Assembly: GCA_021532125.1 (NCBI GenBank)
Contig: JADYUX010000004.1
Coordinates: 62,001-126,000 of the forward strand
Length of the DNA stretch: 64,000 nucleotides
Origin: Arcanobacterium haemolyticum
GTDB lineage: Bacteria > Actinomycetota > Actinomycetes > Actinomycetales > Actinomycetaceae
Direction of reading: 5' to 3'
The position numbers and the translations under genes were made by a program. Shown one piece after another: positions 16,940-25,435 of this stretch; positions within the stretch are counted from its first letter, which is position 1; the number at the start of each line of letters is the position of its first letter. The notes under the pieces were generated by a model. The model did not search any database and was not told the DNA's origin. It saw only the letters and a program-made list of their open reading frames with translations.

Positions 16940-18232
16940 TTAGAGCGACCTGGTAGCCTGCAGGCCAATCTTGGCCAGACGCATCATCGATAGATCAGAC
17001 TTCTTGAGCGCGGCGAGTGCCGTGGGAATGAGATGCTTACGCGGCGTGGTGTCGAGGTTGTACACCCCGTACAGGACGTCTGCGATGAGCTCGCCAGCCG
17101 GGCCGTACATCTCCTCGTTCTCCAAGAATTCGGGAGCCTTCGCGTAGGTCGCCATGTCCTGACCCACGTAGCTTTCCTCGTACTTCTTGACGTAGGCACC
17201 CAAGGTAGATGAGGAATAATCTCCCGCTTCAAGCGCCTCATGGATTGCTTGTGCGGCAGCCTGGCCGCTTCCAGCGGCAAGGTCCATTCCTCGCACTGTG
17301 AAGCCGGTGTTGAGCGTGAAGCCTGCGGCATCTCCCACGATCACGAGGCCATCGTGAACGAGATCGTGCTGCATCTTCTTCCCGCCTTCAGCAATGAGGT
17401 GGCAGCCGTACTCAAGTAGTTCGCCGTCCTCAAGGAAGGGAGCGATGAAGGGATGGGAGAGGAAGTGGTCGTGCAGATCAGATGACGACTTTCCCTTCTT
17501 CGTCAGATCCTCAAGGTTGGCGACGATTCCGATAGAAACCGAGTCGCGGTTCGTGTACATGAAGCCACCGCCAGCGACGCCTTCGGTGCAGTCACCAACG
17601 ACAGCGTAGGCAGCGCCAGCATCTCCAGTGAGGTTAAAGCGCTTCTTCACTTCGTCCTCACCGATGCGGACGACCGACTTCACACCAACTGCGAGGTTGA
17701 TCGTTGGTTCCTTTGCGCGGATTCCAGCATCGCGGGCGAGGAAGGAATTGACACCGTCTGCCGCGACGACGACCTTGGCTCGGAGTTCATCCTCCCCCGC
17801 ACGGACACCAACAAAGCGGCCATTCTCGCGGATGAGACTGTCGACTTTGACGCCCGGCATCACCGTCACGCCAGCTTCTTCGCACTGTTCGGATAGCCAC
17901 GGATCGAACTTGGCTCGCAACACTGTCACGGCATTCGTCGGTTCCGCAAGGCGCTCGTCCCAGTAGTCCACATTGACAGCCGATGTGGCGTTGAGGAAGC
18001 TCAAGCAGTTACGTGTGATGTGCCGTTCAATTGGGGCTTCATCCCAGTTCGGGTAGATGTCCTGCATGACTCGGCAGTAGAACACGCCACCGGAAAGGTT
18101 CTTCGAGCCGGGTTCCGCGCCGCGCTCGATGAGGAGAACTTCGTGCCCTTCCTTCGCGAGAAGGTAGGCGCACACGTTCCCCGCGATACCCGCTCCGACG
18201 ACGATGACGTCAAAATCGTATGTCTCGTCCAC
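16940..18232 (-). CDS. fixC: Electron-transfer flavoprotein-quinone oxidoreductase-like FixC
   Basis: A 430-residue FAD enzyme with the N-terminal Rossmann motif VVGAGIAGNVCAYLL and a second FAD contact VIVGDAAGFTLNTG. Related to ETF:quinone oxidoreductase without its own cluster domain; FixX supplies the cluster. In the FixABCX complexes studied (Azotobacter, Rhodopseudomonas) the unit bifurcates NADH electrons to ferredoxin/flavodoxin and quinone. In E. coli it feeds the CaiA reductase. The 6-nt gap to fixB and 19-nt gap to fixX indicate one mRNA. Likely membrane-associated at the quinone side. The direction of electron flow here is unproven. Confidence 0.93.
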   Translation of the reverse strand: MDETYDFDVIVVGAGIAGNVCAYLLAKEGHEVLLIERGAEPGSKNLSGGVFYCRVMQDIYPNWDEAPIERHITRNCLSFLNATSAVNVDYWDERLAEPTNAVTVLRAKFDPWLSEQCEEAGVTVMPGVKVDSLIRENGRFVGVRAGEDELRAKVVVAADGVNSFLARDAGIRAKEPTINLAVGVKSVVRIGEDEVKKRFNLTGDAGAAYAVVGDCTEGVAGGGFMYTNRDSVSIGIVANLEDLTKKGKSSSDLHDHFLSHPFIAPFLEDGELLEYGCHLIAEGGKKMQHDLVHDGLVIVGDAAGFTLNTGFTVRGMDLAAGSGQAAAQAIHEALEAGDYSSSTLGAYVKKYEESYVGQDMATYAKAPEFLENEEMYGPAGELIADVLYGVYNLDTTPRKHLIPTALAALKKSDLSMMRLAKIGLQATRSL

Positions 18233-18238
18233 GTTTGC

Positions 18239-19102
18239 CTACTTCAGTGCGTCGATGATTGCTGGTACGACCGTGTACAGATCGCCAACAACCCCGTAGT
18301 CGGCCTGTGCGAAGATCGGCGCCTTGTCGTCGGTATTGACTGCGATGACTGTGCCGGAATCGGACATGCCTGCTGTGTGCTGGATTTGGCCGGAGATGCC
18401 GAGCGCAACGTAGACGTTCGGGGCCACCTGCTGTCCGGAGATGCCGATGTAGCGGTCGCGCGGCAGCCATTCGGTTCCTTCGGCGAGCGGGCGCGAGCAT
18501 GCCACTTCAGCTTCGAGTGCGCCAGCAAGATCTTCGGCGAGCTTGAGATCTTCCTTGGCCTTGAAGCCACGTCCGGCGGCGACGATGCGCTTTGCCGCGA
18601 CGAGGTTGACCGTTGCGACATCTGCAGTTTCGATTCCTGCAACCTGGGCGTCGAGGATGTCGCCGGATGCTGTCTGCTCTGCGGGAGCTTCACCTTCGAC
18701 TTCGATTCCGCCGTCGACGACTGCGACTGCGCCGTCGGTGATCGACACTGTCTCAAGTGCAATTCCACCAAAGCGTGAAAGTGTTGCCTCACCCGCGGCG
18801 ACGCTCTTGAGGCCGTAGAGGACCGGGAGCTTCTTCGCCGCTGCAACAGCGCCGGCGAGAACGCGCTCTGCGGGCTTGTTCGCTGCGAGAACGAGGTCGC
18901 CAGCTTCGAGCTCGAGAGCTCCAGCTACTGCTGGGCCGGCTGCTTCTGCCGGCGCATCGGTCTGGATGCGAATAACTCGATCCACACCTGCAACCTTTGC
19001 GTCGCCAACGACGATTGCCGTGAGGGAATCCCCGAAGTTTCGTCCAAGTTCGACGAGGTTAGAAATCTGCGGATCGACCGCGATAATCCATGTGTGAGCC
19101 AT
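18239..19102 (-). CDS. fixB: Electron transfer flavoprotein alpha subunit FixB
   Basis: This 287-residue subunit binds the FAD that shuttles electrons between acyl-CoA dehydrogenases and FixC. The C-terminal FAD-binding block LGISGQIQHTAGMSDSG, followed by TVIAVNTDDKAPIF, is the ETF-alpha signature. Another family block, AAGRGFKAKEDLKLAEDLA, precedes it. The start is the ATG at 19102, with GAGGGA about 9 bases upstream, 13 nt after the fixA stop. A frame extending to 19129 overlaps fixA and is less likely. Confidence 0.93.
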   Translation of the reverse strand: MAHTWIIAVDPQISNLVELGRNFGDSLTAIVVGDAKVAGVDRVIRIQTDAPAEAAGPAVAGALELEAGDLVLAANKPAERVLAGAVAAAKKLPVLYGLKSVAAGEATLSRFGGIALETVSITDGAVAVVDGGIEVEGEAPAEQTASGDILDAQVAGIETADVATVNLVAAKRIVAAGRGFKAKEDLKLAEDLAGALEAEVACSRPLAEGTEWLPRDRYIGISGQQVAPNVYVALGISGQIQHTAGMSDSGTVIAVNTDDKAPIFAQADYGVVGDLYTVVPAIIDALK

Positions 19103-19115
19103 TGTCTTATCCCTC

Positions 19116-19877
19116 TCAGAGAACGCCATCAGTACGTAGCGCGGCGACGAGTTCGGCGGCTGCGCCTTCGCCAGTGAATACCTTGCCCAGACGAGCCTTC
19201 GGCTCGGGCTTTGCCCGGCCAGTGACGGTGAGGCCGGATGTGACTGCCGGGAATTCTGCGGCGTCGACGGTATCGACCGGCTTCTTTCCAGCAGCGAGGA
19301 TTTCCTTCATTGAGGGAACCTTGACCTCAACGGCGTCAGATGTTGTGGAAACGACGACCGGGCCGTTGACAGTGATGACGCGCTTTCCGCCTGAGATCGT
19401 TTGGGTGATCTTCCATCCGTCGCCTTCGCGCTCCACGCTGGTCACTTCCTCGAAGCATGGCCAGCCAAGGAAGCCTGCGACGAGTGTCGGCATCATGCGT
19501 GCGCCCTCGTCGATGGAGGAATCGCCCGCGAGGAGGATCTGGGCATCGTCGACGCGGCGAACAAGGCCTGCGAGCGCCGAGGCGACATCAGTGGCGTTCC
19601 ATGTTGCTGTCTGGTCGTCGGCAAGAACGAGGCCGCGGTCAAGGCCTTTCGACATGGCGTTCTTCTTTGCCATAGAGCTCGCGATGCTCGCTGCGCCGAC
19701 CGAAATGCCAACGAGTTCCGTTCCGAGCGCGTCGGCGACTTCGCGGCCAACCTGGATCGCTACGGGATCGTACTCACTCACGGCCGCTTTTGCGCGCGAC
19801 CAATCGACTACGCCATCGTTACCGACGCTTGCGTCTTGAGGATTTGCTGCGTACTTGTACGCCACAACTACTGTCAT
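19116..19877 (-). CDS. fixA: Electron transfer flavoprotein beta subunit FixA
   Basis: This 253-residue partner of FixB is the first gene of fixABCX. It has the ETF-beta features MTVVVAYKYAANPQDA, SEYDPVAIQVGREVADALG and GDSSIDEGARMMPTLVAGFLGWP, which form the nucleotide-binding pocket. In bifurcating systems this subunit holds a second FAD that reacts with NADH. The promoter lies in 19878-20519, where a palindrome ACTAATTAGT (20040-20049) is a candidate operator for the neighbouring TetR protein. Confidence 0.93.
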   Translation of the reverse strand: MTVVVAYKYAANPQDASVGNDGVVDWSRAKAAVSEYDPVAIQVGREVADALGTELVGISVGAASIASSMAKKNAMSKGLDRGLVLADDQTATWNATDVASALAGLVRRVDDAQILLAGDSSIDEGARMMPTLVAGFLGWPCFEEVTSVEREGDGWKITQTISGGKRVITVNGPVVVSTTSDAVEVKVPSMKEILAAGKKPVDTVDAAEFPAVTSGLTVTGRAKPEPKARLGKVFTGEGAAAELVAALRTDGVL

Positions 19878-20519
19878 CGCACCCTCGTTTCATCGTGCCT
19901 TAGTGCCATCAGACAAGCCCCATCATGCAGACAACGCACCGAAGCGTACATACATAGCGCGTGGACGATCCTCGGCCAATGTCGTGTCGCTAACGGACGT
20001 CTCTAGCTTTGCGGGGAATAACCTCGCCATTGAGATACCACTAATTAGTTACAAGTTCAGTCTACGGGCAATGTGGCGCAAATCGCGGGACTTTTGACTC
20101 GTCTACCCGACCACATAATGCGCGTGAATTCGCCGTTTATCACGCATACATAAGACCTCAGTCCCAGATCACTACCCTGTGGCAACGCCCACGGAACTAC
20201 CAGAGCCGTATCTCCACGACACATTCACAATGAACTAGTTGGTACACCCAAAGCGTGAACCTTACCCACACCCCTCATCTTCCCTCGGGCCCCACCATCC
20301 GCTGCCGTGACACAGGAGCCCGATATTCACGATCTAGTACGTTGCGATAGCACCCCACCCGTGAACACATACCCACCTCAACGCCACGGTGCCACATGAC
20401 GCCAGCTACCCCGCGACATGCCGTACGACCCAAGATCACAAGCAAGATTCAGAAAATACGTTGAGAAACTAGTAAAGTTCACTGAGTCGATGCACTTTTA
20501 TAGGAGTGATATTTAAGCA
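19878..20519. promoter_or_regulatory. fixABCX / tetR divergent control region
   Basis: This 642-bp gene-free stretch between fixA (leftward) and tetR (rightward) is more AT-rich than its surroundings. It contains ACTAATTAGT (20040-20049), AACTAGTT (20233-20240) and ACTAGT (20468-20473), plus a long inverted repeat around 20117-20147 (ATGCGCGTGA against TCACGCAT). The last ACTAGT lies 46 bp before the tetR ATG, in a position suited to autorepression. I see no reading frame with coding character. Confidence 0.5.
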
Positions 20520-21188
20520 ATGTCTGAATCTCCAGCACCGAGGCGTAACCCTCGTCGCGATCCTGAAACAACGCGGCGGGAAATCCTCGATGCCGCCACA
20601 GCCGAATTCGCCGACAAAGGCCCACTCGGCGGACGTATCGATGTCATCGCTTCGCAAACAAACACCTCGAAGCGCATGATCTACTACTACTTCGGATCAA
20701 AAGCCGGCCTCTACAAAGAGGTCCTCATCGAATCGTATGAGCGAATTCGTCGCCGCGAAATCGACCTACGCCCAGAAACCCTCGAACCCGAAGCAGCCCT
20801 GCGCATCCTCACCCGCGAAACCCTCCAGCACTTCGAGCGCAACACCGAGGCCGTTCGCATCATCGCCTACGAAAACCTCCAATACAACGGCCAAACCATC
20901 CTCGACACACCCCGGCTATTCGAAGTCAACGAACGCGCCGTCACAATCGTCGACGATATCCTCGCGCGAGGCCGCGAAACAGGAGTATTCCGCGACGGAC
21001 CGGACGCACCGACAGCCACCGATGTCCACCAAGTACTCTCGGCGCTCGCACTCAACCGCATCGAACACCAATCAAGTTTCCGCATCCTCTTCGATCGCGA
21101 CATGCTCGGGGAATCCGAATCGGCCTACATTCGCCAAATGATCGAAGATACCGTCCTGCGCTTCGTCCTGAAAAACCCACGCGACTAA
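20520..21188 (+). CDS. TetR-family transcriptional regulator of the acyl-CoA cluster
   Basis: This 222-residue protein has an N-terminal TetR DNA-binding domain at about residues 15-62 (TTRREILDAATAEFADKG, then TSKRMIYYYFGSKAGLYKEV). The C-terminal ligand domain is all-helical (EAALRILTRETLQHFERNTEA). It lies between the fix operon and the ligase/dehydrogenase operon and is transcribed opposite to both, so it probably represses one or both, with a CoA-ester or carboxylate inducer (inference). Shared ACTA-N2-TAGT palindromes at 20040 and 26893 are candidate operators. It converges on the CoA-ligase gene across a 14-bp hairpin terminator. Confidence 0.88.
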   Translation: MSESPAPRRNPRRDPETTRREILDAATAEFADKGPLGGRIDVIASQTNTSKRMIYYYFGSKAGLYKEVLIESYERIRRREIDLRPETLEPEAALRILTRETLQHFERNTEAVRIIAYENLQYNGQTILDTPRLFEVNERAVTIVDDILARGRETGVFRDGPDAPTATDVHQVLSALALNRIEHQSSFRILFDRDMLGESESAYIRQMIEDTVLRFVLKNPRD

Positions 21189-21194
21189 ATGCGA

Positions 21195-21231
21195 CTGCCT
21201 CACCATGTGGCATACAAACATGGTGAGGCAG
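21195..21231. terminator. Bidirectional terminator between tetR and the CoA-ligase gene
   Basis: CTGCCTCACCATGT (21195-21208) and ACATGGTGAGGCAG (21218-21231) form a perfect 14-bp stem with a 9-base loop between convergent genes. U-tracts are weak. Confidence 0.7.
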
Positions 21232-21257
21232 CCAAGCCTTCAGCGATCACTCCGCAA

Positions 21258-22907
21258 CTAGCAGACAGAACCCGCAGTCCCCGAACTGTAGCGCTCGCGA
21301 AGTTTCCCCTTAGAAATCTTCCCCGACGACGTCAGAGGCATCTCGTCGAGCATAATCACCTGCTCCGGGATCTTAAACTTCGCGAAATTCTGCGCGACGA
21401 AATACTCCTTCAGTTCCTCAACGCTGATATCGCCGCCGTCCCGGCTCACGATGCACGCACACAAACGCTGGCCAAGGCGCGCATCATCAACGCCGATAAC
21501 CGCAGCCTCGCGAACCCTCTCATAGGCCCGCAAAATAAGCTCAACTTCAGCGACAGAGATATTCTCACCGCCACGAATCACAATGTCTTTAATACGCCCA
21601 GTAATGCGAATATAACCCGCATCATCCATGACAGCGAGATCGCCAGAATAGTACCAGCCATCCTCATCGACCACCCGGGCAGTCAGCTCCGGCCGATTGA
21701 GATAGCCCATAAATACCGCCGGACCACGCGAGGCCTCCTCACCGCACTCCCCCGGCGGCAGTTCCTCCCGCGTCTGAGGATCAACAATCTTGATCTGCGT
21801 CCCCCAACACGCCTGGCCGTCAGTGTTAATGACACGCTCCTCGTCGTCGCGGCACGTCGTCATCGTATGGGGAGCCGACTCCGTTGAACCGTACACAGAA
21901 AACAACGACACACCATAGGTGCGCGCACGGCTCACAAGCGCACGCGGCACAGGCGAACCACCACAGCACAGGAAACGCAAAGCAGAAAGATCCCGCCCCG
22001 TCGCCACGCACTCGTCGAGAATAACCTCCGCAAGTGCCGGCACAGCCATCGCGCCAGTGACCCCGTGCGCACAAATCATCTCAACCATCGACGGCCCATC
22101 GGTCGTATCGCACAGAATTGACGGAATTTGCATGATGATCGGCATCGTCACCCCGTGCATAAAGCCGGTGGCATGGCCTGTCGGAGCCGGCATGAACATC
22201 ACATCTTTCCACGAGATCGAAAGACTCGTGGCAAACGCTCGCTCCGAAGCAATGAGGTTGTTATGCGACAACATCACGCCCTTCGGCTTCGCCTCGGACC
22301 CGGACGTAAACAAGACAGCCGCCATATCGTTGCCATGGGCGCGGTGAGTCTCATGCGCGGCCAGCGGCTCGGTTGCCGCAATGATGTCGCCGAGAACTGG
22401 GAGCGAATTCGAGGGCACACCAAGGCGATCCACCAATACAGATGCCTTCACACTCGTGCACTCACGCCCGAGATCCTCGGCAAGGCTCTCATACTCCGTG
22501 TTACGGAACTTCGTCGGATGGAACGTCATAACACTCTGACACTCATCGACAATGTACCGAAGCTCCTGCAGGCGCAAATTCGTCGGAATCGCGTTAATAA
22601 CCGCGCCCACCTTCAAACACGCCACATACACAAGCGTGAAATCTGTCCAGTTGGGAAGCTGAACACCCACGACATCACCAGGGCGAACCCCCTGCTGACG
22701 CATCCACGCGCCCAGGCGCGAAGCCTGATCGTCAAGCTGCGCATACGTGAGCGCACCACCCAGCCGGTCAACGACCGCCAGGCGCTCACCCACACTACGA
22801 ACCGACAGATCAAACCAATCTAGGAGCGAAGAATCACCCCACAAACCTGCCTTAACGAATTCGCGTTCACGCTCAGCGCGCTTCAATTCCAGCAACGTCG
22901 CGGACAT
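21258..22907 (-). CDS. FadK/CaiC-like acyl-CoA ligase (AMP-forming)
   Basis: Activates a carboxylic acid to its CoA thioester using ATP. The 549-residue protein shows the adenylate-forming motifs LFTSGSEAKPKGVMLSHNN, VYGSTES and GWYYSGDLAVMDDAGYI, then GRIKDIVIRGGENIS and the C-terminal catalytic lysine region TSSGKISKGKL. The N-terminus (KAGLWGDSSLLDWF), MPAPTGHATGFMHGVTMP and EEASRGPAVFMGYLNRPE strongly recall E. coli FadK, the anaerobic medium-chain acyl-CoA synthetase, with CaiC as the next likeness. It is the last gene of a leftward operon with two acyl-CoA dehydrogenases and a CoA transferase. Substrate unknown; betaine, medium-chain or arylalkanoic acids are possible. Confidence 0.85.
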   Translation of the reverse strand: MSATLLELKRAEREREFVKAGLWGDSSLLDWFDLSVRSVGERLAVVDRLGGALTYAQLDDQASRLGAWMRQQGVRPGDVVGVQLPNWTDFTLVYVACLKVGAVINAIPTNLRLQELRYIVDECQSVMTFHPTKFRNTEYESLAEDLGRECTSVKASVLVDRLGVPSNSLPVLGDIIAATEPLAAHETHRAHGNDMAAVLFTSGSEAKPKGVMLSHNNLIASERAFATSLSISWKDVMFMPAPTGHATGFMHGVTMPIIMQIPSILCDTTDGPSMVEMICAHGVTGAMAVPALAEVILDECVATGRDLSALRFLCCGGSPVPRALVSRARTYGVSLFSVYGSTESAPHTMTTCRDDEERVINTDGQACWGTQIKIVDPQTREELPPGECGEEASRGPAVFMGYLNRPELTARVVDEDGWYYSGDLAVMDDAGYIRITGRIKDIVIRGGENISVAEVELILRAYERVREAAVIGVDDARLGQRLCACIVSRDGGDISVEELKEYFVAQNFAKFKIPEQVIMLDEMPLTSSGKISKGKLRERYSSGTAGSVC

Positions 22908-22924
22908 TTCGCTCCTAGGGGCGA

Positions 22925-22950
22925 GGGTGGCGCCCCCATCGGCGCCACCC
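22925..22950. other. Intercistronic hairpin between dehydrogenase 1 and the CoA-ligase gene
   Basis: GGGTGGCGCC (22925-22934) pairs perfectly with GGCGCCACCC (22941-22950) over a 6-base loop, between the stop of the upstream gene and the ribosome binding site of the ligase. No U-tract follows. It is likely an RNA-processing or attenuation element within the operon. Confidence 0.55.
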
Positions 22951-22962
22951 TCAACTAGTTTC

Positions 22963-24105
22963 TCAGTTCATTTCCTTATTCAGGCTCCGCGCAATGACGA
23001 GAGACTGAATCTGGTTCGTACCCTCCATAATCTGGAAGATCTTGGCGTCACGCATAATCTTCTCAACCGGGTACTGGCGTGAATAACCATTGCCGCCGAG
23101 CACCTGAACAGCGTCGGACACAACGTACTGAAGTTGATCCGTCACGAACTTCTTCGTAATCGAACCTTCCTTCTCCACCGGCAAACCAGCGTCAATCATG
23201 CGCATCGTGTTCTGCACGAGGCAACGAGCCGCCTCAACTCGGCACGCCATAGAAGCAAGGAGCTCCTGCACCATCTGGAAATTGATGATCGGCTGACCGA
23301 ACTGCTTACGCTCCTTAGCGTACTTCACAGCCTCATCGAGAGCGCGCTGCATCATGCCCACGGAAATCGTCGCCATGAATGCACGCGAAACGTCAAGGCC
23401 CGACAGAGCAATCTTGAAGCCCTGACCTTCCTTGCCGACGAGGTTCGATGCCGGGACACGCACATCGCGGAAGACCACGTCACACGTGTTGGACGTGCGC
23501 AGGCCCATCTTGTCCTCGTGCTGGCCGTGCTCGATACCCGGGCGATCAGCCTCGACGATGAAGCAGGAAATTCCCTTGTTGCCCGCATCTGGGTCTGTCT
23601 TAGCCAGAACCACGTAGGCCGATGCAATTGCTCCATTGGTGATCCAACACTTCGAACCGTTGATAACGTATTCGTCGCCGTCACGCACAGCGCGCGTCGT
23701 GAGCGAACCCGCATCGGAACCCGACGAAGGCTCAGTCAAGCAGAATGCGCCCAAGCCGCCAGGCAGGATCTTCTCAGCGAAAAGCTGAGCCTGCTCAGGC
23801 GTGCCCGCCATGATGACATTACGAAGGGCGACGAACGTCGTCACAAGCGTAATGGCGTAACCAGCGTCCCAGTAGCCAAGCTCCTCGAAAGCCATCGCGC
23901 CGGTCTGGTAATCAAGGCCCATACCGCCGAAAGCCTCCGGCACCTCAAGGAGATGCAAGCCAGCCTCAAAAGCAGGAGCAAACGTATCGAGATCGCAGAT
24001 CGAATCACGGTCGCGTTCCTCCACCGTCGGAAGAATCTCGGAGCGACCAAACTCCTTAATCGTCTGGATAAGAAGTTCCTGATCTTCTGTATAAATCTGT
24101 GCCAT
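22963..24105 (-). CDS. Acyl-CoA dehydrogenase 1 (CaiA/AcdA-like)
   Basis: This 380-residue FAD enzyme interconverts acyl-CoA and 2-enoyl-CoA. Motifs: FCLTEPSSGSDAGSLTT (about 121-137), the FAD-contacting WITNG (154-158) and the catalytic base E361 in FQIMEGTNQIQ. The length and the absence of extra domains fit soluble dehydrogenases such as CaiA (crotonobetainyl-CoA reductase) and AcdA of arylacrylate-reducing clostridia. Both of those take electrons from an ETF, here presumably FixAB. It is 15 nt downstream of the CoA-transferase gene, so tightly co-transcribed. In a fermentative host the reductive direction is plausible but unproven. Confidence 0.92.
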   Translation of the reverse strand: MAQIYTEDQELLIQTIKEFGRSEILPTVEERDRDSICDLDTFAPAFEAGLHLLEVPEAFGGMGLDYQTGAMAFEELGYWDAGYAITLVTTFVALRNVIMAGTPEQAQLFAEKILPGGLGAFCLTEPSSGSDAGSLTTRAVRDGDEYVINGSKCWITNGAIASAYVVLAKTDPDAGNKGISCFIVEADRPGIEHGQHEDKMGLRTSNTCDVVFRDVRVPASNLVGKEGQGFKIALSGLDVSRAFMATISVGMMQRALDEAVKYAKERKQFGQPIINFQMVQELLASMACRVEAARCLVQNTMRMIDAGLPVEKEGSITKKFVTDQLQYVVSDAVQVLGGNGYSRQYPVEKIMRDAKIFQIMEGTNQIQSLVIARSLNKEMN

Positions 24106-24120
24106 CTTTACTTCTCTTTC

Positions 24121-25347
24121 TCAGCCGCGCACGAACTTATCTGCGGCACCACCGGAGGCAAGGATCTTCTCGATATCCTCGTCCGAATAACCAATTTCCT
24201 TGAGGACATCCACCGTGTCCGCACCCTGCGACTTCGACAGGCGAAGCTCCGGATCACCCTGCGAACGGAAACGCACAGGATTCGTCGGAATAATACGGTC
24301 ATTGCCCGTCTCCGGGTAATGAATCGTGCGGATCACATCGTTCTCCCATGCCTGCTCATCCTCGTAAATATCGGTCGGGAGCTGGCACTTCTCAACAGGA
24401 ACATCCGCCTCGCGCAGCTTCTCCAACCAGTAATCCAGAGGCTGCTTCGAGAAGGCTTCGTCGAGGATATCGACAACCTCTCCGTTGGCGCCCGTCTCAT
24501 TCACATGATCGCAGTTGTCGAAACGCTTATCGTCAATGAGATCCTCGCGGCCAACAAGAGCCATGATCTTGTTGTAATCGCGGTCGTACTCCGGTGCACA
24601 CATCGTCATGAGCGAGCCGTCACCAGCGAAGTACGTGTTGTTGAACGGATTAATAACCTCGCGACGATCCTTCGGGTACGCATTGCCGTACTGAGCCGAC
24701 ACCATGCCCGTATTAATCGCCCACACACCACAGTGGAACAGCGACGTTGTCACGTAGTCACCAAGGCCCGTGCGCTCACGCGCGTAGAGAGCCGCCATGA
24801 CGCCCGAGACGAGAGTCGAAGCAATCTGGAAATCGCCAAAACCGTTCGTCGGAATCATCGGCGACGAACCACGGTTAAGCAACGTGTGGTACACACCGCC
24901 ACGCGACATGTACGCCGTCACATCGAAGCCAGCCGCATCCTTGAGCGGACCCTTTTCACCGAAACCAAGCACCTGCGCCATCACTAGGCGAGGGAACTTC
25001 TCGTGAAGCGTCTCGAAGTCGTAGCCGAGCTTCTTGAGAGACTTAATTCGCGTCGAGGTAACAAAAACGTCAGCCTCCGCGAGAAGCTTATCCATAACCT
25101 CGCGGCCCTCAGGAACGCGAAGATCAAGAGTAATAAAACGCTTATTAATGTTGGCGAAATCAAAGCCAATATTCTCAGCATCCGTATAAGGCGTATTGAA
25201 AACCGCGCCCTGAATACGACACGGATCACCCTTCGGCTGCTCAATCTTAATAACGTCCGCGCCCCATTCACCCATGATCCGCAACGCTGCGGGGGCGGCG
25301 AGGAAGGTCGTCATATCGAGGACTTTAAGTCCCTCAAGCGGCATCAT
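24121..25347 (-). CDS. CaiB/BaiF (class III) CoA transferase
   Basis: Moves CoA between acyl-CoA and a free acid, sparing ATP. The 408-residue product has the family N-terminus LEGLKVLDMTTFLAAPAALR, then GADVIKIEQPKGDPCR, and the likely catalytic aspartate D172 in NGFGDFQIAS. Further motifs are INPFNNTYFAGDG and VPVEKCQ. It resembles CaiB and FldA-type transferases. The start is placed at the ATG at 25347 (AAGGG six bases upstream); a second ATG follows immediately. It works with the ligase in the same operon: the ligase can prime CoA esters and the transferase can recycle CoA from product to substrate. Confidence 0.9.
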   Translation of the reverse strand: MMPLEGLKVLDMTTFLAAPAALRIMGEWGADVIKIEQPKGDPCRIQGAVFNTPYTDAENIGFDFANINKRFITLDLRVPEGREVMDKLLAEADVFVTSTRIKSLKKLGYDFETLHEKFPRLVMAQVLGFGEKGPLKDAAGFDVTAYMSRGGVYHTLLNRGSSPMIPTNGFGDFQIASTLVSGVMAALYARERTGLGDYVTTSLFHCGVWAINTGMVSAQYGNAYPKDRREVINPFNNTYFAGDGSLMTMCAPEYDRDYNKIMALVGREDLIDDKRFDNCDHVNETGANGEVVDILDEAFSKQPLDYWLEKLREADVPVEKCQLPTDIYEDEQAWENDVIRTIHYPETGNDRIIPTNPVRFRSQGDPELRLSKSQGADTVDVLKEIGYSDEDIEKILASGGAADKFVRG

Positions 25348-25371
25348 GCTGTGCCCTTTCAATTATAGGAG

Positions 25372-25402
25372 AGGCCGGAGCCGGGGAGCCCGGCTCCGGC
25401 CT
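25372..25402. other. Intercistronic hairpin between dehydrogenase 2 and the CoA-transferase gene
   Basis: AGGCCGGAGCCGGG (25372-25385) and CCCGGCTCCGGCCT (25389-25402) form a perfect 14-bp stem with a 3-base loop. It lies between co-directional genes and lacks a U-tract in the leftward sense. Confidence 0.6.
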
Positions 25403-25435
25403 ACTCATGCCTTGTTGCCATTCGCAACTAATGAC

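Noticed and set aside
22954-22965. A 12-base word TGAGAAACTAGT shared with 20462-20473 as a TetR site
   Set aside because: The copy at 22954 (minus strand) includes the stop codon of dehydrogenase 1 and is not a full palindrome; I treat it as coincidence.
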